From: SGZJ01 sp949372955
GTDB lineage: Bacteria; Bacteroidota; Bacteroidia; Flavobacteriales; Flavobacteriaceae
Assembly: GCA_949372955.1 (NCBI GenBank)
Contig: CASIAX010000010.1
Coordinates: 62,001 to 126,000, forward strand
DNA: 64,000 nt
Reading direction: 5' to 3'
The notes beneath the pieces are model-generated. The model made no database searches. It saw nothing but the letters and a program-made list of their open reading frames with translations, and was not told the origin of the DNA. Below are positions 55,801 through 64,000 of this stretch, piece after piece. How positions within the stretch are numbered: position 1 is the first letter of the stretch; every line of letters begins with the position of its first letter. Both the position numbers and the translations under genes were made by a program.

Positions 55801-57384
55801 TTATATTTTATTTTTGGTATATACCCCATTAACAAGTCGGAGTATATTTTTTGGATTATTGTTCTTTAATGAATCTGGAAGTAATTCATTTGGAAAATCT
55901 TGGTAACTTAAAGGTCTTACCCACCTATCAATAGATTTAATACCAACAGCTGTAAACCTACTATCGGTAGAAGCAGGATAAGGACCGCCATGTAACATTG
56001 AAGGGCTAACCTCTACTCCGGTAGGTACACCATTGAAAATAACTCTTCCTACCCTTTCTTTAAGTATATCTATTAAATCTTTATTCATTAGCATTTCATT
56101 ATTAGTAGCTAAAATAGTACCTGTTAGCTGACCATTAATTTGTTTAATAACTGATTTTAATTGATTCATGTTTTCACACTCTACAAATAAGGAAAAAGGA
56201 CCAAATATTTCTTCCTCTAAATTTTTATCGTTAATAAAATCAGCTCCACTAACAAGAGCTAATGTCTGTTTGGGATAATTAGGTTTTGTTGAAGCTTTGA
56301 ATTCCGCTACAACTTTTACATTATTCTTAGTGATTAATGCATTTTTATTTTTTTCAAAATTCTTCAAAATATTAGGATGTAGCATACAGCTAGGAGAAAT
56401 ATCTAAAATATTTGAACTTAAAGAATTAACAAATTGCGTAAAAACAGCTGACTTTAGACCTATAATAATACCAGGGTTTGTACAAAACTGCCCTGAACCT
56501 AAAGTAATTGATTTTGCATAGTTAATAGCTAAGTCATTTAAATCTTTTTTTAATATTTCAGGCAATATAATAACTGGGTTTACACTACCCATTTCAGCAA
56601 ATACAGGAATAGGTTCATCTCTTTTATTAGCTAAATTTAATAAAGACCTCCCTGCATTTAAACTGCCTGTAAAACCAACTGCCTTAACTAAAGGGTTGTT
56701 AACTAAATCTATTCCAGTTTGTATTCCGCCACTATTTATATTTGAAAAAACTCCATCTGGCATTCCAGTAATTTTAACAGCTTTAATAATTGCAGAAGAA
56801 ACTAGTTCACCTGTACCCGCATGCATTGGATGAGATTTAACTATTACAGAACAACCTGCAGCTAAAGCTGAAGCAGTATCGCCACCAGCAGTTGAATATG
56901 CTAGAGGAAAATTACTAGCTCCAAAAACTACTACAGGACCAAGTGGAATCGATATTTTTCTTAAATCAGGTTTAGGTAAAGGAATTCTATGAGGGTCAGC
57001 TGTATCAATAGATGCATTAACCCAATTTCCTTCTTTCAATAAAGCAGAAAATGTCTTTAGCTGTCCAACTGTTCTTCCTAATTCACCCTTAGCCCTTGCT
57101 TCAGGGAGGCCAGTTTCATTGCAATAAACACCTACAATTTCATTTTCAATTAGTAATAATTGTTCAACGATTGTTTCTAAAAAAAGTGATTTTTGTAAAC
57201 TATGAATTTTATTATATTTTAAAAAAGCACTTTGAGCTAAATTAACTGCATTATCCAATTCTTCTGTAGTTGCTTCTGTAAAACTGCATTCATTATTCTT
57301 GTTTAACTGTGGATTAAAAGTTTTAAAAGTTACTTTTCCTTTAGAGGATAAGCTATTACCTATATAATTTTTTCCATGTAACAT
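55801..57384 (-). CDS. 2,5-dioxovalerate (alpha-ketoglutarate semialdehyde) dehydrogenase
   Basis: NAD(P)-dependent aldehyde dehydrogenase of 527 residues that oxidises 2-oxoglutarate semialdehyde to 2-oxoglutarate. The typical KGSADH block PVVVFGASNFPLAYSTAGGD is near 150-170 and the catalytic Cys sits in GSGQFCTNPGIII near 299; the Glu in AEMGSVNPVII near 266 completes the site. The C-terminal about 40 residues follow the usual fold. It begins 1 nt after the DapA-family gene and its stop abuts the DUF885 start, so the operon is tight. Confidence 0.9.
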   Translation of the reverse strand: MLHGKNYIGNSLSSKGKVTFKTFNPQLNKNNECSFTEATTEELDNAVNLAQSAFLKYNKIHSLQKSLFLETIVEQLLLIENEIVGVYCNETGLPEARAKGELGRTVGQLKTFSALLKEGNWVNASIDTADPHRIPLPKPDLRKISIPLGPVVVFGASNFPLAYSTAGGDTASALAAGCSVIVKSHPMHAGTGELVSSAIIKAVKITGMPDGVFSNINSGGIQTGIDLVNNPLVKAVGFTGSLNAGRSLLNLANKRDEPIPVFAEMGSVNPVIILPEILKKDLNDLAINYAKSITLGSGQFCTNPGIIIGLKSAVFTQFVNSLSSNILDISPSCMLHPNILKNFEKNKNALITKNNVKVVAEFKASTKPNYPKQTLALVSGADFINDKNLEEEIFGPFSLFVECENMNQLKSVIKQINGQLTGTILATNNEMLMNKDLIDILKERVGRVIFNGVPTGVEVSPSMLHGGPYPASTDSRFTAVGIKSIDRWVRPLSYQDFPNELLPDSLKNNNPKNILRLVNGVYTKNKI

Positions 57385-57385
57385 A

Positions 57386-58291
57386 TTAATAATTGTATTT
57401 TGAAAGATCTGGCCTAGTTTCCAAACTACTTTCTATTATTTTAATAACTTTTTTTCTTTCATCTCCAATAAGTGGTAGTCGAGGAAGTCTAACATTTTCG
57501 GTTCCAATACCGGTATACATTTCCGCCAGTTTTATGTTTTGTACTAATTTAGAATTAATATCAAGTTCAAGTAAAGGTAAAAACCAGCGATATATTTCTA
57601 AAGCCTCATTTATAGATCCCGCTTTTTGTAATTTATAGATTGCTACCGTTTCTTTAGGGAAAGCATCTACAAGACCTGCTACCCATCCATGTGCGCCCAT
57701 TAACAAGCTTTCTAAAGCTATTGTATCTACTCCCGTCATTATTTTTAATCTGTCACCAAAATAATTGATAATTCTGGTAACATTAGAAATATCTCTAGTT
57801 GACTCTTTAACTGCCTGAATATTGTCGCATTGCAATAATTCATCAAACATATCTAATGTAACTTCAATTTTATAGTCAATAGGGTTGTTGTAAATCATTA
57901 TTGGTAGTGATGTACTTTTAGCAACTGATTTAAAGTATGCAACAGTTTCTTTATCACTTGCTTTATACCTCATGGGTGGTAAAATCATCAATCCAGATGC
58001 TCCATCTTTTTCTGCATTTTGCACTGAAACTATAGCCTCCGAGGTAGATTGCTCTGCAATATTCATCAAAACTGGAATTTTATTTTCTACAATCTCAACA
58101 GTATTTTTAATTAATGCACTTTTTTCAATCCTTGTTAAGGTACTAGCCTCCCCTAAAGTACCTCCTAAAACTATACCACTAACACCAGCATCCAATTGTG
58201 TAACAATATTTTTATTAAACATTTCAAAATCTAGCTCATCATTATTTGTAAACTTAGTAGTCACAGCTGGCATTACTCCTTCCCATTTCAT
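57386..58291 (-). CDS. DapA-family lyase, probable 1-pyrroline-4-hydroxy-2-carboxylate deaminase
   Basis: A 301-residue TIM-barrel class I aldolase-like protein. The Schiff-base Lys lies in IQAVKESTRD near 161, Tyr in MIYNNP near 133, and GGTLGEASTLT near 44 replaces the GTTGE of true DapA. Operon partners fix the likely role: conversion of 1-pyrroline-4-hydroxy-2-carboxylate to 2-oxoglutarate semialdehyde with release of ammonia. An ordinary dihydrodipicolinate synthase is less likely because it sits with the epimerase and KGSADH genes. Confidence 0.85.
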   Translation of the reverse strand: MKWEGVMPAVTTKFTNNDELDFEMFNKNIVTQLDAGVSGIVLGGTLGEASTLTRIEKSALIKNTVEIVENKIPVLMNIAEQSTSEAIVSVQNAEKDGASGLMILPPMRYKASDKETVAYFKSVAKSTSLPIMIYNNPIDYKIEVTLDMFDELLQCDNIQAVKESTRDISNVTRIINYFGDRLKIMTGVDTIALESLLMGAHGWVAGLVDAFPKETVAIYKLQKAGSINEALEIYRWFLPLLELDINSKLVQNIKLAEMYTGIGTENVRLPRLPLIGDERKKVIKIIESSLETRPDLSKYNY

Positions 58292-58325
58292 ATTTAATAT
58301 TTTTATTAAAGTTATATCTTTTATT

Positions 58326-59453
58326 TTAATTTAACATAAATAAATCTGAAGCAATTCCATCAGATAAAAACTTGCCTTTTCTTGATATATATAAAAAATC
58401 ATTTTTGATAAAAAGTAGGTTTTTATTAATATATTTTTGTGCATTTTTTATTAATTGATTTTTATAACTAGCACCAAAATCAACATCTATTTTTATTAAA
58501 GAGACACCCCAGTTGGTCCTTAAACCACACATAATTATTTCGTTGAATTTATCCTTCTTGGTTAAACTTTCTTTGCTATGAGGTAAAATATTTTTATTTA
58601 TTGAATTAATATACTTAAGATTATTTTTTACATTCCAAAATCGACTATCTCCATTAAATGAATGTGCTGACGGGCCTATTCCAAGATATTTTTTTCCTTG
58701 CCAATATGCGGAATTATTTACACTATATAATTTATCTAATGCAAAATTAGATAATTCATAATTCTCATATTTATTAGCCTCTAAAATATCGAGTAAAATA
58801 TAAAACTGTTCTTGTGATTGCCTGTCATCTACATCATCAATTATTCCCTTTTCTATATACTTTTTTAATGCTGTTTTTGGTTCAACAGTTAAGGCGTAAG
58901 CAGAAATATGACTAATACTATAAGATAGTAGTATATCAATATTTTGTTTCCATCTAGAGTTATCTAGACCTGGAATACCATAGATTAAATCAGCAGAAAT
59001 ATTATCAAAGTATTTACTTGCTAATTCTATGCATTCAATAGCCTCTTTATCTGTATGAGACCTATTCATTAAGACTAAATCTTGTTTAAAAAAAGATTGA
59101 ACCCCTATACTTAATCTATTTACTCTACTGTTGGATAATTCTACAATTTTTTGTTCTGTTAAATCATCCGGATTAGCTTCTAAGGTGACTTCTACAGAAT
59201 CTAAAACATTGTAGTTATCGCAAACTGAAAGAATTAAGGAGTTAATATCAATAGTGCTTAACAATGACGGAGTACCTCCACCAAAGTATATTGATTCTAT
59301 TTTTTCATTTTTTAATTCATCTTTTCTAATTAAAATTTCATTGTGTAATGCCTTAATCATTTCACCTTTATACTTAAAAGATGTAGAAAAGTGAAAATCA
59401 CAATAGTGACAAGCCTTCTTGCAAAATGGTATGTGAATATAAATTCCTGACAC
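58326..59453 (-). CDS. hemW: Radical SAM heme chaperone HemW
   Basis: A 375-residue radical SAM protein. Cys11, Cys15 and Cys18 (FCKKACHYCDF) bind the 4Fe-4S cluster; GGGTPSLL near 60 is the SAM-binding loop. HemW-type rather than HemN-type is supported by length and the missing long HemN N-terminal extension, but the heme-binding activity cannot be judged here. The start is GTG with an in-frame TAA immediately upstream, so no ATG is possible. It lies 25 nt after ruvC. Confidence 0.9.
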   Translation of the reverse strand: MSGIYIHIPFCKKACHYCDFHFSTSFKYKGEMIKALHNEILIRKDELKNEKIESIYFGGGTPSLLSTIDINSLILSVCDNYNVLDSVEVTLEANPDDLTEQKIVELSNSRVNRLSIGVQSFFKQDLVLMNRSHTDKEAIECIELASKYFDNISADLIYGIPGLDNSRWKQNIDILLSYSISHISAYALTVEPKTALKKYIEKGIIDDVDDRQSQEQFYILLDILEANKYENYELSNFALDKLYSVNNSAYWQGKKYLGIGPSAHSFNGDSRFWNVKNNLKYINSINKNILPHSKESLTKKDKFNEIIMCGLRTNWGVSLIKIDVDFGASYKNQLIKNAQKYINKNLLFIKNDFLYISRKGKFLSDGIASDLFMLN

Positions 59454-59478
59454 TTAAATTATTAATTAGTTTAAAAAA

Positions 59479-60033
59479 TTACTTCTTTAATCTTTTTTCG
59501 TTTTGCTTTATAAAACTTGACCATCCAGAGTAGTTTTTCTCTCCAGTCAATTTTCCAGAGTTGTAGTAATGACAAACTGCAGCTGCTAAACCATCTGTTG
59601 CATCTAAGTTTTTAGGTAATTCTTTTAACTTAAACATTCCTTGTAACATTCTTGCAACTTGTTCTTTACTAGCATTTCCATTTCCAGTAATTGACATTTT
59701 TATTTTTTTTGGCAAATACTCTGTTATCGGAATTTCTTTATTTAGCCCTGCTGCCATTGCAACTCCTTGTGCTCTTCCAAGCTTTAGCATACTCTGGACA
59801 TTTTTACCAAAAAAAGGTGCTTCAATAGCTATTTCATCAGGATGGAAAGAGTCAATCAACTCACTGGTTCTTTCATAAATTAGTTTTAATTTTAAATAAT
59901 GATCTTTATATTTCATCAGATTTAACTCGTTCATTTGAAGAAAAATCATTTTATTGTCTACGACTTTTATGATTCCAAAACCCATGATAGTTGTGCCGGG
60001 GTCTATTCCTAATATAATTCTCTCATTGCTCAT
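59479..60033 (-). CDS. ruvC: Holliday junction endonuclease RuvC
   Basis: Resolves Holliday junctions with RuvAB. The 184 residues have the RNase H-fold acidic residues: Asp11 (LGIDPGTT), Glu in IAIEAPFFGKNVQ near 71, and Asp pair in NLDATDGLAAAVCH near 145. The conserved KLGRAQGVAMAAG helix follows. The C-terminal tail (KNYSGWSSFIKQNEKRLKK) is basic, as usual for Bacteroidota RuvC. It starts 9 nt after the stop of the lipoprotein gene. Confidence 0.95.
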   Translation of the reverse strand: MSNERIILGIDPGTTIMGFGIIKVVDNKMIFLQMNELNLMKYKDHYLKLKLIYERTSELIDSFHPDEIAIEAPFFGKNVQSMLKLGRAQGVAMAAGLNKEIPITEYLPKKIKMSITGNGNASKEQVARMLQGMFKLKELPKNLDATDGLAAAVCHYYNSGKLTGEKNYSGWSSFIKQNEKRLKK

Positions 60034-60042
60034 TAAAATAAA

Positions 60043-60522
60043 CTATTCATTGGTGGATATTAAAATTGGTAATTTAAATTTTGTGTTGACAGGCTGACCT
60101 CGTTTAATAGCTGGATATAGCTTTGGTAACCCTAAAACTGTAAGCTCAAATATAGAGTCAATCAATAAATTGACATTTAGAATTTCAGTCTTATTCATTG
60201 ATTTCTCTAAAATAATAACTCCCTTATTAGAAACAATAAAATTAATCATTATTGTATCAGTAATTGATTCATAAACTACGATATCATTATTAATTAAATT
60301 AGCTTGAATTTTTGTAGTCAAAGTATTTACAAAGCAATTAAAGTTAGATTCTCTGTTAATAATTGTATCACAGTTTTGGAATCTAGGGAAAGTATCTACA
60401 TCTTTCCAATTAAATGTTTCTAACTCATCGGAAACCAACTTACTGACAGACAGCTCTTTACTGTTCGATAAATCACATGAAAAAAGGGTTGAAAATAAAA
60501 AAACGATTATATAATATTTCAT
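60043..60522 (-). CDS. Small lipoprotein with a TonB C-terminal-like domain
   Basis: A 159-residue lipoprotein: signal peptide with LFSC (Cys near 16). The rest resembles a lone TonB-C domain, with DTFPRFQNC near 43 (the usual PxFPGC-like start), a mid-strand MINFIVSNKGVIIL and a C-terminal LPKLYPAIKRGQPVNTKFKLPI strand. No TonB transmembrane anchor or Pro-rich linker is present. Function unknown; it may interact with outer-membrane receptors or simply carry the fold. It is upstream of ruvC by 9 nt, so it might be cotranscribed with it. Confidence 0.6.
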   Translation of the reverse strand: MKYYIIVFLFSTLFSCDLSNSKELSVSKLVSDELETFNWKDVDTFPRFQNCDTIINRESNFNCFVNTLTTKIQANLINNDIVVYESITDTIMINFIVSNKGVIILEKSMNKTEILNVNLLIDSIFELTVLGLPKLYPAIKRGQPVNTKFKLPILISTNE

Positions 60523-60611
60523 CTTTAGTATTGTATAATTAAAATTACAAAAAATTATAAACTATTGTAGTGTATGATAATTAATTATCTTTAATAAAAC
60601 ATTTTTAAATT

Positions 60612-61109
60612 ATGAATTCTATTCTATTAATAGTTTCTGCAGGGTTAATTATTACAGGAATAATTGGTAGTTTTCTACCTATAATCCCAGGCCCTATCAC
60701 AAGCTGGCTTGGACTATTGGCTATTTGTCAAATTCAGGACTTTTCTGCAAGCAATACATTACTAACTATAACATTTATAGTGGCAATTACAATTTTTATA
60801 ACTGATTACTTCATTCCTATAATAGGATCTAAATATTTTGGAGGAAGTAAATATGGAATTGTCGGCACTTCAATAGGACTCTTAATAGGGCTTTTTAGTC
60901 CAATTCCTTTTGGAATTATTATAGGGGCTTTTTTAGGAGCACTAATCGGAGAGTATTTTGGCGGTAAGAGTGTTTCAGAAGGAATTAAACCAGCTATAGG
61001 ATCGTTAGTGGGTATTATTTCATCATCAATTATAAAATTTATAACTGGATTTTCTTTTTTAATAATTTATATCACTTTAATAATTATAAATTGGGAAATA
61101 CTATTTTGA
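60612..61109 (+). CDS. DUF456 membrane protein
   Basis: A 165-residue membrane protein with four to five hydrophobic segments and Gly-rich loops (IPGPITSWLG near 27, GSKYFGGSKYGIVGTSIGLLIG near 75, GALIGEYFGG near 110) that define DUF456. No enzyme signature is seen and the role is not known. Its end overlaps the convergent LacI-type gene by 9 nt. Confidence 0.85.
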   Translation: MNSILLIVSAGLIITGIIGSFLPIIPGPITSWLGLLAICQIQDFSASNTLLTITFIVAITIFITDYFIPIIGSKYFGGSKYGIVGTSIGLLIGLFSPIPFGIIIGAFLGALIGEYFGGKSVSEGIKPAIGSLVGIISSSIIKFITGFSFLIIYITLIIINWEILF

Positions 61110-62147
61110 AGAACCACCATGTGTTGTTGTTTGAATGATTTCAGTTACAAAAGAGTTATCAGTTGATTTGCTGTTAATTCTATTAATTAATATCTCTACA
61201 GATCTCTTACCGATTCGCACAGCATGTTGATTAATTGTTGTTAGTTGAGGTTCTGAAAGCATTGATGTTAATTTATCCCCAAAACCAACAATTGATAAAT
61301 CTTTTGGAATATCTATATTTAATTTTGAAGCTATATTTACTGCTAAAATTCCAGAAATATTATCTGCGGCAATAATTGCATCTAAGCCTGGGCTAGTTTT
61401 GATAAACTGTTTTATAGAATTATGTGCACTTTTTCTATAATACTCAGAATTTTCAGTATGGCTGATATTAGTTTGATGGACAAGTTTTAATATTAGCTGT
61501 TCCTCATATTTTCCAAAAAAATCAACACTAGCTTTTCTGTATCCATTGCTTCGATATTTACCAACGTTTAAGTTGTTTATAGCTGTGATGAATCCAATTT
61601 TCTTGCGACCCTTTTTTACTAGACTTTTTACTTCATTGTATATAGTATCAAAATCGTCAATTATGACTTTATCACAACTTATTTTGTCAGTAATTCTGTC
61701 AAGCATCACTAACGGTATATTATTTAATGTTAAATCTTTTATGTGAGAGAACTCATTCTTGTTTAATGTTTCTTCAGAAAGAGCTAGCAATACTCCGTCT
61801 ACAGTTCCTGAGCCAATTATTTTTAAATAATCAATTTCTTTTGACATTGATTCTCTGGAAAAAAATGTAATAATATCATAACCTAATTCTTCTGCGGCTA
61901 TTTGAATCCCGTATAATACTTTAGCATAAAATCTATTTAAAATATCTGGAAGAATGACACCTAGTGTAAGTGTTTTATTACTCTTTAAGCTTAATGCAAT
62001 TTTATTTCTTTTATAATTTAATTCTTTAGCTAAGTTTTGAACCTTGATTATTGTTTCCGAACTAATCTCATCACTATTGCTTAGAGCTTTCGAAACAGTT
62101 GAAACTGAAACATTTAATTCTTTAGCTAATTGTTTTAAAGTAATCAT
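61101..62147 (-). CDS. LacI-family transcriptional regulator
   Basis: A 348-residue repressor with the N-terminal LacI helix-turn-helix (LKQLAKELNVSVSTVSKALSNSDEIS, residues 3-30) and a periplasmic-binding-protein-like effector domain (about 58-340, LTLGVILPDILNRFYAKVL). SIVGFGDKLTSMLSEPQLTTI near 290 is the usual C-terminal block. It is 4 nt downstream of the GH3 gene and on its strand, so it is likely cotranscribed and may control it. The effector is not known. Confidence 0.92.
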   Translation of the reverse strand: MITLKQLAKELNVSVSTVSKALSNSDEISSETIIKVQNLAKELNYKRNKIALSLKSNKTLTLGVILPDILNRFYAKVLYGIQIAAEELGYDIITFFSRESMSKEIDYLKIIGSGTVDGVLLALSEETLNKNEFSHIKDLTLNNIPLVMLDRITDKISCDKVIIDDFDTIYNEVKSLVKKGRKKIGFITAINNLNVGKYRSNGYRKASVDFFGKYEEQLILKLVHQTNISHTENSEYYRKSAHNSIKQFIKTSPGLDAIIAADNISGILAVNIASKLNIDIPKDLSIVGFGDKLTSMLSEPQLTTINQHAVRIGKRSVEILINRINSKSTDNSFVTEIIQTTTHGGSSK

Positions 62148-62151
62148 TTTT

Positions 62152-64000
62152 TTAATTGATTAAGTCAAATGATTTATTATCCTTAACATCAGAATCTCCA
62201 CCAATAAAAACACTGAATTTTCCAATTTCTGACTCCCAAAGGTCATTGGCAGTATAATATAGTAATGAAGAGTTATCAATTTCAAAACTAACTTCTTTAG
62301 TTTCTCCAGCATTTAATTCCACAAGTTCAAATCCTTTCAACTCTTTTACAGGTCTTGCTAAACTTCCATAATGATCTCTTATATACATTTGTACAACTTC
62401 CTTTCCTTTTACTTTTCCTGTATTAGTAATTTTTACACTAACAGTGATAATATCATCTCTAGTTATTTCATTTGAGCTTAGAGTCAATTCTGAATATTTA
62501 AAATTGGTATAACTTAGACCATATCCAAATGGATATAATGGGCTATTTTCAACATCAGCATAAGTTGATCTTGTAACTTCCTCTGAGGAAGCACCTGGTC
62601 TTCCAGTTTTTTTAAAATTGTAATAAAGAGGAACTTGTCCTACATTTCTAGGAAAAGACATCGTCAACTTTCCACTAGGGTTATAATCTCCATACAATAC
62701 TTCAGCTATTGCGTTTCCAGATTGTGTTCCTAAGTGCCAAGTTTCTAAAATTGCTGGTATATTTTCATCAGCCCATGTTAAATTTAATGGTCTTCCATTC
62801 ATTAAAACTAAAACAATATTCTTATTGATTTTAAACACTTCTTCTAACAATTCTTGTTGTAAACCAGGTAATCCTAGTTCTGTTCTACTTCTGCCTTCTC
62901 CAGATTGGAAACCTTCTTCACCCAAAACCATAACAACTATATCTGCAGATTTAGCAGCTATTTTAGCTTCATTAAAACCAGTTTTATCAGTATGATTTAA
63001 TTTAACTCTGTTATGAAAATTAGTTTCTCCATAATATAAATCAACTCCTTTTTTGTATGTAATAGAATTATTTCCATAATTCTCTAAACCTTCAAGAACA
63101 GTTACCGCTGTATTACTATCAGCTGCTCCTCTCCAATTTCCAAGTGGACTATTATTATCATTAGCTAAATGACCAATCAAAGTGATTTTTTGACCTTTCT
63201 TTTTTATAGGCAACAAAGAACTTTCATTTTTTAATAATACTATTGATTTTTTAGCCATATCTAAGGCTGCTAAATTATTTTCTTTACTACCAATAATATT
63301 TTTTTCTCTATCTAAATCACAATATTTATATGGATCTTCAAAAAGACCTAAATCATATTTAACTCCTAAAATTCTTTTTACAGCATCATTAATGATACTA
63401 ATATCTACTTTTCCTTCTGCTACTAAACCTTGTAATTTTCTAACATAAAGGCTAGACTCCATATCCATATCTGATCCAGCATTAGCTGCAAGTTCTGCAG
63501 CATGTACTCCATCTTTAGCATATCCATGAGGAATCATTTCTCCAATAGAGCCCCAATCAGAAACAACAAAACCTTCAAATCCCCAATCTCCTTTTAGAAC
63601 GTCTCTCTGTAAAAATTTACTTCCAGTTGCTGGAATTTCGTTAAGGGTGTTAAATGAATTCATAAAAGTACTAACGCCTGCATCAACAGCTGCTTTGAAA
63701 GGAGGGAATACATAATTATATAAAGTATATTTATTTATATCTGCAGTATTATAGTCCCTGCCAGCTTCAGGAAAACCATAAGCAGCGAAATGTTTAGCAC
63801 AAGCAGCAATTGTTGAAAAATCCGACAAATCATTTCCTTGAAACCCTTTTACCCTGGCTGTAGCGATAACACTTCCTAAATAAGTGTCTTCTCCAGCTCC
63901 TTCCATAACTCTACCCCATCTAGCGTCTCTATAAATGTCTACCATAGGAGCAAATGTCCAATTTAATCCTGCTGCTGCTGCTTCTTCTGCAGCTATTCTT
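62152..64000 (-). CDS. GH3 beta-glycosidase, N-terminus cut by the window
   Basis: A glycoside hydrolase family 3 enzyme. The frame stays open to the right edge and adds RIAAEEAAAAGLNWTFAP before the Met at 63945, so about 615 residues are present and the N-terminal signal and start are outside. Features: ARWGRVMEGAGEDTYLGS, AACAKHFAAYG, and the nucleophile Asp in GFVVSDWGSIGEM near codon 150. GEEGFQSGEGRSR probably carries the acid/base Glu. The C-terminal fibronectin-III-like domain (about the last 120 residues) is typical of BglX-type beta-glucosidases. Substrate could be beta-glucoside or beta-xyloside. Confidence 0.92.
   Translation of the reverse strand, partial: RIAAEEAAAAGLNWTFAPMVDIYRDARWGRVMEGAGEDTYLGSVIATARVKGFQGNDLSDFSTIAACAKHFAAYGFPEAGRDYNTADINKYTLYNYVFPPFKAAVDAGVSTFMNSFNTLNEIPATGSKFLQRDVLKGDWGFEGFVVSDWGSIGEMIPHGYAKDGVHAAELAANAGSDMDMESSLYVRKLQGLVAEGKVDISIINDAVKRILGVKYDLGLFEDPYKYCDLDREKNIIGSKENNLAALDMAKKSIVLLKNESSLLPIKKKGQKITLIGHLANDNNSPLGNWRGAADSNTAVTVLEGLENYGNNSITYKKGVDLYYGETNFHNRVKLNHTDKTGFNEAKIAAKSADIVVMVLGEEGFQSGEGRSRTELGLPGLQQELLEEVFKINKNIVLVLMNGRPLNLTWADENIPAILETWHLGTQSGNAIAEVLYGDYNPSGKLTMSFPRNVGQVPLYYNFKKTGRPGASSEEVTRSTYADVENSPLYPFGYGLSYTNFKYSELTLSSNEITRDDIITVSVKITNTGKVKGKEVVQMYIRDHYGSLARPVKELKGFELVELNAGETKEVSFEIDNSSLLYYTANDLWESEIGKFSVFIGGDSDVKDNKSFDLIN

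Noticed and set aside
1..64000. CRISPR arrays, insertion sequences, phage or integrase genes
   Set aside because: No repeat-spacer pattern, transposase, integrase or att-like duplication was seen when reading both strands.

Overview
The window reads as the chromosome of a marine, AT-rich member of the Bacteroidota, most likely Flavobacteriia/Flavobacteriaceae. The evidence is a SusC/SusD pair, VCBS/ASPIC surface proteins, lipoproteins with Cys lipoboxes, LytS/LytTR signalling, a mevalonate pathway, ribosomal protein bL25 next to prs, almost no Shine-Dalgarno sequences, and dense packing with many 0-8 nt junctions. No rRNA, phage, IS element or CRISPR array was seen. Genus-level placement cannot be made from reading alone.

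Layout. (1) 1-15.1 kb is core metabolism and housekeeping: an LD-carboxypeptidase cut by the left edge, mfd, fbp, a GNAT acetyltransferase, lysC, then a minus-strand run prs-rplY-pth-ribF-serS-rsmA-mgtE-PGDH-like-arsC, preceded by a plus-strand tRNA-Leu(CAA) with a strong terminator. (2) 15.3-22.3 kb is a plus-strand acetate and amino-sugar cluster: a NagB/PIG-L fusion, a two-subunit Na+/solute symporter, a CE2-like SGNH esterase lipoprotein and acetyl-CoA synthetase. It is followed by a decayed C-terminal scrap of what looks like a sialate O-acetylesterase. (3) 22.4-44.3 kb is a polysaccharide utilisation region: three SGNH/VCBS genes, SusD, SusC, a GH92 alpha-mannosidase, a GHL10-like TIM-barrel lipoprotein, a CBM9-like protein, a GH130 mannoside phosphorylase and a Na+/sugar symporter, with a divergent LytS/LytTR two-component pair. 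The enzymes point to mannosyl glycans, either alpha-mannan or high-mannose N-glycan. A near-identical 15-bp motif sits upstream of SusC and the first esterase gene, with a weaker copy upstream of the symporter. (4) 44.5-50.4 kb holds a FAS1 lipoprotein, an RluB-like protein with a changed catalytic motif, UbiA, a mevalonate kinase-like GHMP kinase, diphosphomevalonate decarboxylase, an acyl-CoA thioesterase and tRNA-Leu(UAG). (5) 50.4-58.3 kb is a complete four-enzyme trans-4-hydroxy-L-proline degradation operon with an embedded DUF885 metallopeptidase and a convergent M20 dipeptidase. (6) 58.3-64 kb holds hemW, ruvC, a TonB-C-like lipoprotein, a DUF456 protein, a LacI regulator and a GH3 glycosidase cut by the right edge.

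How the parts may work together (inference). Polymer-derived mannose and GlcNAc units would enter through SusCD, be trimmed by the exported GH92 and be phosphorolysed in the cytoplasm by GH130. Acetyl groups released by the SGNH esterases and by the PIG-L domain would be recaptured by the symporter and Acs. Hydroxyproline from collagen-like or cell-wall glycoproteins would feed 2-oxoglutarate. Together this suggests a scavenger of glycoprotein or algal cell-wall detritus. No single gene here is a clearly undescribed system. The most unusual items are the acetate-salvage cluster around the NagB/PIG-L fusion, the shared upstream motif, the sialate-esterase remnant and the RluB-like protein lacking its catalytic Asp.
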